In this document: positions 57,618 to 61,988 of the stretch, piece by piece
How the letters are laid out: every line of letters begins with the position of its first letter
Numbering within the stretch: position 1 is the first letter of the stretch
Assembly (NCBI GenBank): GCA_001003475.1
Contig: LCPF01000002.1
Coordinates: 2,190-64,177, forward strand
Direction of reading: 5' to 3'
Source of the DNA: Candidatus Jorgensenbacteria bacterium GW2011_GWA1_48_11
GTDB taxonomy: Bacteria > Patescibacteriota > Minisyncoccia > UBA6257 > GWB1-50-10
DNA: 61,988 nt
The notes under the pieces: model-generated
What the model saw: only the letters and a program-made list of their open reading frames with translations
Told to the model about the DNA's origin: nothing
Database searches by the model: none
Made by a program: the position numbers and the translations under genes

Positions 57618-57619
57618 CT

Positions 57620-57963
57620 AGTAAGTCATAAGCCGGATTCTGTTTAAACGATAATTTATCTGGGCCATTGATTACTCGCAGGCTCAAGCGGCACTCCCTT
57701 GCGGGCACGACCTTGCACTCAGTAAGGATTTAGCCGTTTCATCTCTGCTTTTTTATCCTTATGGCAGAGCTAGACCGACTAGCTTAGGATTGGGTCTTCC
57801 CGGTCTTTTCAAACCGGAACGTTTCTGATCGCACCTCTCGTCTTACGACGGCAGGCTGTTAGCCTGTACTTTTTTATCCGCCTCATCGGCGGAAAGTGTC
57901 CGGACTTTCCTCCCTGTTAGATAGCGCTCACGCGCATCTAATGGGGCTATCGTTTGACTTACT
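57620..57963 (-). ncRNA. rnpB: RNase P RNA
   Basis: About 344 bases on the minus strand. The ends pair as helix P1 (AGTAAGTCA with TGACTTACT). Near the 5' end the universal GGAAAGTCCGGAC is present, and near the 3' end CAGAATCCGGCTTAT. The overall order fits a bacterial type A RNA. It has a TTGACA promoter and a hairpin terminator of its own. It processes tRNA 5' ends. The ends were set by P1 pairing. Confidence 0.93.
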
Positions 57964-57969
57964 TTTGAT

Positions 57970-57997
57970 AGTATAACTTATCATTGATTTTTGTCAA
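57970..57997 (-). promoter_or_regulatory. Promoter of rnpB
   Basis: TTGACA (57,997-57,992), 16-base spacer, TATACT (57,975-57,970) on the minus strand. Confidence 0.8.
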
Positions 57998-58003
57998 AAG
58001 TTG

Positions 58004-58477
58004 TTATAAAAGCTTGTTTTTTTCTTGTTCGGCTTCATTCAGGGCGTCGTTCAAGAGCATGTCCGCGATCTTGTTCTCTTCGCGCGGAATGAGCTTGAAC
58101 TCCACGGATTTGAAATCCTGCCTCAAGTTCCAAACATCAATGAAAAGAGGTTTTAATTCGTCGTCCTTGATCTTATATTCCCCTTTTAGTTGACTGACTA
58201 TCAATTCGCTGTCGGAGCGGATTTCTATCTCTGTTTCCAAAGCCTTGTCGCCGCCGACCAAATGTTTGGCCTTTTTCAAGGCAAAAATGACGGCTTTGTA
58301 TTCGGCCACGTTATTGGTCGTCTCGCCGATTGTTTCAGCATAGCGTTTGCCTTGCACTGAGCTGGTCGAAGTGCCGCCAGTCAACGGGCCGATCAAAACC
58401 CCGATTGCCGCCGGCCCTGGATTACCTCTCGATCCCCCGTCTGTATAAATAATGAGTTTTTGTTGTTCTTGTTTCAT
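58004..58477 (-). CDS. rnhA: Ribonuclease HI
   Basis: A 157-residue RNase H. LIIYTDGGSRGNPGPAAIG carries the first Asp, NNVAEYKAVIFALKKA the Glu, IRSDSELIVSQLKGEYKIK the second Asp, and NKIADMLLNDALNEA the last Asp region. It degrades RNA in RNA-DNA hybrids. An insertion (TGGTSTSSVQGKRYAETI) follows the first strand. Immediately upstream lies a broken duplicate of its own 5' end. Confidence 0.92.
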   Translation of the reverse strand: MKQEQQKLIIYTDGGSRGNPGPAAIGVLIGPLTGGTSTSSVQGKRYAETIGETTNNVAEYKAVIFALKKAKHLVGGDKALETEIEIRSDSELIVSQLKGEYKIKDDELKPLFIDVWNLRQDFKSVEFKLIPREENKIADMLLNDALNEAEQEKNKLL

Positions 58478-58484
58478 AAGAAAA

Positions 58485-58676
58485 TTAAAGAGTAATCCGG
58501 GGCCCGAAAGAGGGGTCGGGAGGAAAGTTTGGGGTTCCTCCCGTGTTGGAAAACAGTGAGCGGAGCGAACGCCAGAAACCGAGGGTGTCTGGGGAACAAT
58601 CCGCCCAGAGCGGATTGTGACGGTCCTGGATTCCCCGTGATCCCCCGTCTGTATAAATAATGAGTTTATCGGCCAT
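58485..58676 (-). pseudogene. Truncated duplicate of the rnhA 5' end
   Basis: A 63-codon frame starts MADKLIIYTDGGSRG, the RNase HI start, then loses similarity (IQDRHNPLWADCSPDTL) and stops. It shares about 29 bases with rnhA around the TDGGSRG codons. Its start overlaps the DHH gene end. A hairpin AATCCGC / GCGGATT lies inside. It is probably the original rnhA start separated from the gene by a partial duplication. Confidence 0.7.
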
Positions 58677-59550
58677 GTCTTTTTTGAATCAACCGCCAGG
58701 GCAATTTAGCATCGGCCGGCAATGTGAAGCCGGAGGATCCTTTATGCCCGCCGCCGCCGTACTTCACGGCTATTTTTGAAACATCGGCTTTTTCATTTGA
58801 TCGCAGGGAAACTTTTATGACCCCGTTCGCTCTCCACCAAACAATGGCCATCGGCGGCATCTTTTTATACAAGTGGTGGCCCAATTCCGATTCCAGAACC
58901 GGTGAATTTACGGCCAAAACTCGGTGGCCGTGAAATTTCACTATTTCCGCGTTTTGGGACACCTGTTCCATTAATTTATTTTGATATTTCAAAACGAATC
59001 TGCCCTTTTCTACGAAAGATTTTCTTTGCCGCGGGTTTTCTATTTCCCCGGCCAGACGATTCCAAACCTTGAAATTAAAATCGGAAAGATCCAGGCCGGC
59101 AATGATCTCCCGGGTATTCTTCATTTTGAATCGCCAGATATCCATATCTTCGACGTGCTTCAGCATCCGCGGCACTGCTTTCTTGGGACGAAAAAAACGC
59201 CAGGCCAAAACCGCACCGGAGTGCTTAACGTTAAAAACGTATTCGGAAGCCGCCTTAACATTTTCTTCGGAACTCGAATGATGGTCGATGATCGTCACCG
59301 CGTTTTTGTTTTCACGAAGCTTTTTCAATACTGATGGGCGGCAAGCATTGTCCAAAATATAAATTTGTTTGCCTTTGAGATCCTCTGGAATGGCGTAAGG
59401 CGAGACCGCCGCATATTCGGCCCTATTGCCGAATTTTTTCCAGGCGGACCAGGCGGCGCCGAAACCATCCAGGCAGTCCTTGTGGTAGAAAACGATTATT
59501 TTCTTGGAAAAAGACCTGTCGTTTTTCCGCTTATGAATCAATCTGGGCAT
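58666..59550 (-). CDS. DHH-family phosphoesterase
   Basis: A 294-residue DHH/DHHA1 protein. Motifs are VFYHKDCLDGFGAAW (first metal Asp), YILDNACRPSVLKKL, the DHH triad in VTIIDHHSSSEEN, and the C-terminal GGGGHKGSSGFTL of DHHA1. Relatives hydrolyse small RNA, cyclic dinucleotide products or polyphosphate; the exact substrate is open. It follows pgk by seven bases and overlaps the rnhA remnant, so it is probably in one transcript with both. Confidence 0.82.
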   Translation of the reverse strand: MPRLIHKRKNDRSFSKKIIVFYHKDCLDGFGAAWSAWKKFGNRAEYAAVSPYAIPEDLKGKQIYILDNACRPSVLKKLRENKNAVTIIDHHSSSEENVKAASEYVFNVKHSGAVLAWRFFRPKKAVPRMLKHVEDMDIWRFKMKNTREIIAGLDLSDFNFKVWNRLAGEIENPRQRKSFVEKGRFVLKYQNKLMEQVSQNAEIVKFHGHRVLAVNSPVLESELGHHLYKKMPPMAIVWWRANGVIKVSLRSNEKADVSKIAVKYGGGGHKGSSGFTLPADAKLPWRLIQKRHGR

Positions 59551-59557
59551 GAATTAT

Positions 59558-60661
59558 TCATCTTTTCAATATTTCTATCCCCGGCAATTTCTTACCGGAC
59601 AAGTAATCGAGCATTGCTCCCCCACCGGTTGAAACGAATTTGATCTTATTTTCCAAGCCCAATTTCAGAATTATGGTCGTGGTTTCGCCGCCGCCGACCA
59701 GCGTAAATCCCCTGTTTCTGGCAACGGCTTTGGCTAACTGATAAGATCCTCTTTCAAAGCCTTTTTTCTCGAACAGTCCGACTGGACCGTTCCAGATAAT
59801 GGTTTTCGACTTTTTTACGAGGCTGATGAATTCAACTGTTGTTCTCGGACCAATATCCAGAATTTTGTCTTTATTAGCTCTGAAATCGCTCGGCAAGATA
59901 ATCTTTTGATTATGCAAGTATTTTTTTATGGGAGGAATGGCGTCGGGGTCAAAAAGCGAATTTCTAATATCCAGGCCCAGAGCCTTGAAAAAAGTATTGG
60001 CCGGCCCGCCGCCTAATAAGACCCGGTCAGCTTTATTCAGAAAATATTTGATGACACCGAGTTTATCAATCGCCTTGGCGCCGCCGATGATTAAGGTCAG
60101 GGGGTGCTTGTATTTGCGCATGGCCAAATCCAGATTCTTCATTTCCGACGCCAGGCTCAACCCGGCGTAATGCGGCAAAAATCTCGGCAAAACGCTTATG
60201 GAGGCGTTTTTTCTATGGGAGGCGGCAAAGGCCTCGTTCACGTAAAAGTCGCCCAAAATAGCCAGTTTTTTGGCAAAAACAGGGCTATTTTTAGCCTCCC
60301 CCGGCCAGAACCTGAGATTTTCCAGCAAAAATATTTTATTTTTTGAAAGATCAATGTCCCTCCTAAGACCGCGGAAATTATTGCCAAACGGCAGAAATTT
60401 GATCTTTTGGCCGAGCCTTTTTTCCAGGATTTTTGCCAAAGGGCTTAGTGAATATTTGCTGTCTTTCCACTTGGGCCGGCCGCGGTGGCTTAAAATGACG
60501 ATTTTGTTCTTATTCTTTAAGAGGAGTTTTATGGCCGGCAAAATCGCCTTGAGGCGGTAAGCGCTTTCTTCCTGGCTCGGTTCGATGTTCAAATCAACGC
60601 GCAAAAGACCGATTTGGCCGCGCCATTTCTTCAAATTCTTAGCGCTCATGTATCTAAGCAT
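59558..60661 (-). CDS. pgk: Phosphoglycerate kinase
   Basis: A 367-residue glycolytic kinase, shorter than the usual ~390-415. It has GLLRVDLNIEPSQEE (for RVDFNVP), ILSHRGRPKWKDSKYSLSPL, NLRFWPGEAKN, YVNEAFAASHR, LIIGGAKAIDKLGVI, IWNGPVGLFEKKGFERGSYQ and VGGGETTTIILKLG. RVDLNIE is somewhat diverged. A TATAAT hexamer ends seven bases before the first ATG, which supports the start and a leaderless mRNA. Confidence 0.93.
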   Translation of the reverse strand: MLRYMSAKNLKKWRGQIGLLRVDLNIEPSQEESAYRLKAILPAIKLLLKNKNKIVILSHRGRPKWKDSKYSLSPLAKILEKRLGQKIKFLPFGNNFRGLRRDIDLSKNKIFLLENLRFWPGEAKNSPVFAKKLAILGDFYVNEAFAASHRKNASISVLPRFLPHYAGLSLASEMKNLDLAMRKYKHPLTLIIGGAKAIDKLGVIKYFLNKADRVLLGGGPANTFFKALGLDIRNSLFDPDAIPPIKKYLHNQKIILPSDFRANKDKILDIGPRTTVEFISLVKKSKTIIWNGPVGLFEKKGFERGSYQLAKAVARNRGFTLVGGGETTTIILKLGLENKIKFVSTGGGAMLDYLSGKKLPGIEILKR

Positions 60662-60668
60662 CCATTCA

Positions 60669-60674
60669 ATTATA
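60669..60674 (-). promoter_or_regulatory. Predicted -10 box of pgk
   Basis: TATAAT on the minus strand, ending seven bases before the pgk ATG. Confidence 0.6.
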
Positions 60675-60712
60675 ACATTTAAAAATCAAAATCAGATTTA
60701 ATGTTTTCATCA

Positions 60713-60747
60713 ACTATGATATCCGACGATCGTTAGATACAATAATT
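60713..60747. repeat. ACGATCGT-centred palindrome, copy C
   Basis: Starts ACTATGATATCCGACGATCGT and ends with TACAATAATT. It is a diverged copy of the 38-base palindrome at 57,529. It lies about 40 bases upstream of the pgk -10 box. Confidence 0.7.
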
Positions 60748-60753
60748 GGGTCT

Positions 60754-60782
60754 AATAAAAACTCCGGCCCGAGGGTCGGAGT
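60754..60782 (-). terminator. Terminator of the zinc-binding cassette gene
   Basis: On the minus strand ACTCCG and CGGAGT pair with an inner CCC/GGG, followed by TTTTATT. Confidence 0.75.
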
Positions 60783-60810
60783 CCCCGCAGAACGCGGGCA
60801 TTCGTCTCGC

Positions 60811-61254
60811 CTACCCCATGGCGATGGCGAACTCGATCTTCGCGGCACGCAGTAGGCGTCCCCAGAAGCCGAGCCGCTTGAGGCAGGTGTTGCAGATGAC
60901 GTCAGCGAGAAGCGGAACCGGGTTATCGGTGCAGGTGGCCTTGCCGCCGATGATACCGATTTCGCCGTTTCGCCGCTTCAGGATGAGAACGAATTCCCCG
61001 AAGCACTGACAGCAAATCTCAAAGCCCGCGCCCGTGATTTCTTCCAAGGGCGCGAAATCAGTGAGGCAGGTTCTGCAGACGGCGACGTATTTCACGCCGT
61101 CCTCGAACTCCCGACTGTTGTGAATCAGCCGGTCGCCGGAATCGAAGCAGGACACGCTTCCGTCTTCGAGAACCGCGAGACGAACCCGTTTGCCGCACCG
61201 GCGCCAGCAAGGAATACTCACGATTGCCGGCGCCTTCTCCTGAAGACCTAGCAT
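60811..61254 (-). CDS. Cys-rich zinc-binding protein in a stand-alone cassette
   Basis: A 147-residue soluble protein with several Cys pairs: PCWRRC, SCFDSGD, VCRTCLTDFAPLEE, ICCQCFGEF and VICNTCLKRLGFWGR. These could hold two zinc ribbons. Unlike the four large paralogues it has no FYxxM/PPPTxC signature, so it is not the same family. Codons end mainly in C or G. It has a promoter with TTGACT, a GAGG site before the ATG and a terminator. Function unknown. Confidence 0.7.
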   Translation of the reverse strand: MLGLQEKAPAIVSIPCWRRCGKRVRLAVLEDGSVSCFDSGDRLIHNSREFEDGVKYVAVCRTCLTDFAPLEEITGAGFEICCQCFGEFVLILKRRNGEIGIIGGKATCTDNPVPLLADVICNTCLKRLGFWGRLLRAAKIEFAIAMG

Positions 61255-61288
61255 CGTTCCCTCGCTCTGGCTGTGGTTGCTATTGATA

Positions 61289-61317
61289 GATTTACAACTT
61301 TTTTAGAAATAAGTCAA
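61289..61317 (-). promoter_or_regulatory. Promoter of the zinc-binding cassette gene
   Basis: TTGACT (61,317-61,312), 17-base spacer, TAAATC (61,294-61,289) on the minus strand. Confidence 0.5.
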
Positions 61318-61398
61318 ACCCGGTAGTAGAAATTGGGCTTATCCTTCGGATTTTCTCCGCCTTGAGCAAAGCAGTCCAATTTTCATTACCGGGAAATA

Positions 61399-61551
61399 AA
61401 AAACAGGACTTTTGGTTGCCGGCGTACCCTACTTTCCCGGCCGCCGAAGCAGCAAGTATCATCAGGCTTAAGCGATTTCACTTCCGTGTTCGGAATGGGA
61501 ACGGGTGGGACACGCTTAAGTTAAACACCAGCAGACAAAAATCCTGTTTTT
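61399..61551 (-). repeat. Complementary flanks of 5S rRNA
   Basis: AAAAAACAGGACTTTTG (61,399-61,415) and CAAAAATCCTGTTTTT (61,535-61,550) are nearly complementary. They would form a stem around the 5S precursor, a likely processing signal; the left flank also provides a T-run after 5S. Confidence 0.6.
61417..61533 (-). rRNA. rrf: 5S ribosomal RNA
   Basis: About 117 bases on the minus strand. Terminal helix TGCTGGTG pairs with CGCCGGCA. The conserved CCCACCCGTTCCCATTCCGA and ACACGGAAGTGAAA are present, followed by GCCTGATGATACT and GGGAAAGTAGG. It follows 23S rRNA in the same operon. Confidence 0.93.
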
Positions 61552-61621
61552 ATCCCTCACCCTTCGGAGATCGCTTCGCGTTTTTATTCACGAAGTGAAA
61601 AATCTCTGAAGGGTGAGGGAT
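61552..61621. repeat. Inverted repeat in the 23S-5S spacer
   Basis: The 20-base arms start ATCCCTCACCCTTC and end GAAGGGTGAGGGAT, as in the element before mraY. The interior is 30 bases and differs. It lies in the transcribed spacer between 23S and 5S. Confidence 0.85.
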
Positions 61622-61634
61622 CAGTTCTTAGAGG

Positions 61635-61988
<354 letters not shown>

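Overview
The window looks like a chromosomal segment of a Candidate Phyla Radiation (Patescibacteria, probably Parcubacteria-like) bacterium. This is inferred from content, not from a database match. Pointers are a type IV pilus operon with several pilin-like genes, scattered cell-wall genes, many short proteins, a very short DnaX, a tRNA without an encoded CCA end, and standard stop-codon use (TGA is a real stop, which argues against Gracilibacteria/SR1). No CRISPR array, phage or conjugative module is visible.

Layout. 1-8.6 kb: surface proteins (a partial Thr/Ser/Gly-rich repeat protein, one dockerin protein, two membrane-anchored cohesin proteins), a DedA protein and two glycosyltransferases. 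8.6-17.8 kb: panD, small membrane proteins, glmS, xth, the first of four large Cys-rich paralogues, an endonuclease-fold protein, a hydrolase and a second DedA/VTT protein. 17.8-18.35 kb: tRNA-Gln fused in frame to a GIY-YIG nuclease gene, bracketed by hairpin repeats and tRNA fragments. 18.4-24.9 kb: pilB, pilC and pilin-like genes, including one fused to an LVIVD beta-propeller. 25-33.8 kb: dnaX, PEBP, CYTH, two APH-fold kinases, Cys-rich paralogue 2, mpg, ychF. 33.8-50 kb: scpA-scpB-dacA, then a dispersed cell-wall cluster (mraY, a degenerate amidohydrolase, ftsW, Cys-rich paralogues 3 and 4, murG, gltX, an M23 peptidase, murC). 50-56 kb: a PD-(D/E)XK nuclease-like gene and a series of stand-alone GC-rich cassettes, with a frameshifted EamA transporter among them. 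56-62 kb: an AlbA_2 membrane fusion, an ATP-cone protein, RNase P RNA, rnhA, a DHH phosphoesterase, pgk, a last zinc-binding cassette, 5S rRNA and the 3' part of 23S rRNA.

The most interesting signals are these. (1) Four paralogous ~580-residue Cys-rich proteins plus a vestigial fifth start, each built as an internal duplication. (2) Two contrasting gene-expression styles: many genes have a -10 hexamer only 6-8 bases before the start codon (predicted leaderless mRNAs), while seven GC-rich single-gene cassettes carry TTGACA-type promoters, leaders, mostly good Shine-Dalgarno sites and mostly hairpin terminators. (3) Several families of dispersed palindromes and inverted repeats, some overlapping start codons or inserted in frame into genes. 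(4) A cohesin-dockerin surface module. (5) A tRNA-Gln/GIY-YIG cassette.

All functional calls come from reading motifs by eye. Coordinates of RNA ends are good to within a few bases.
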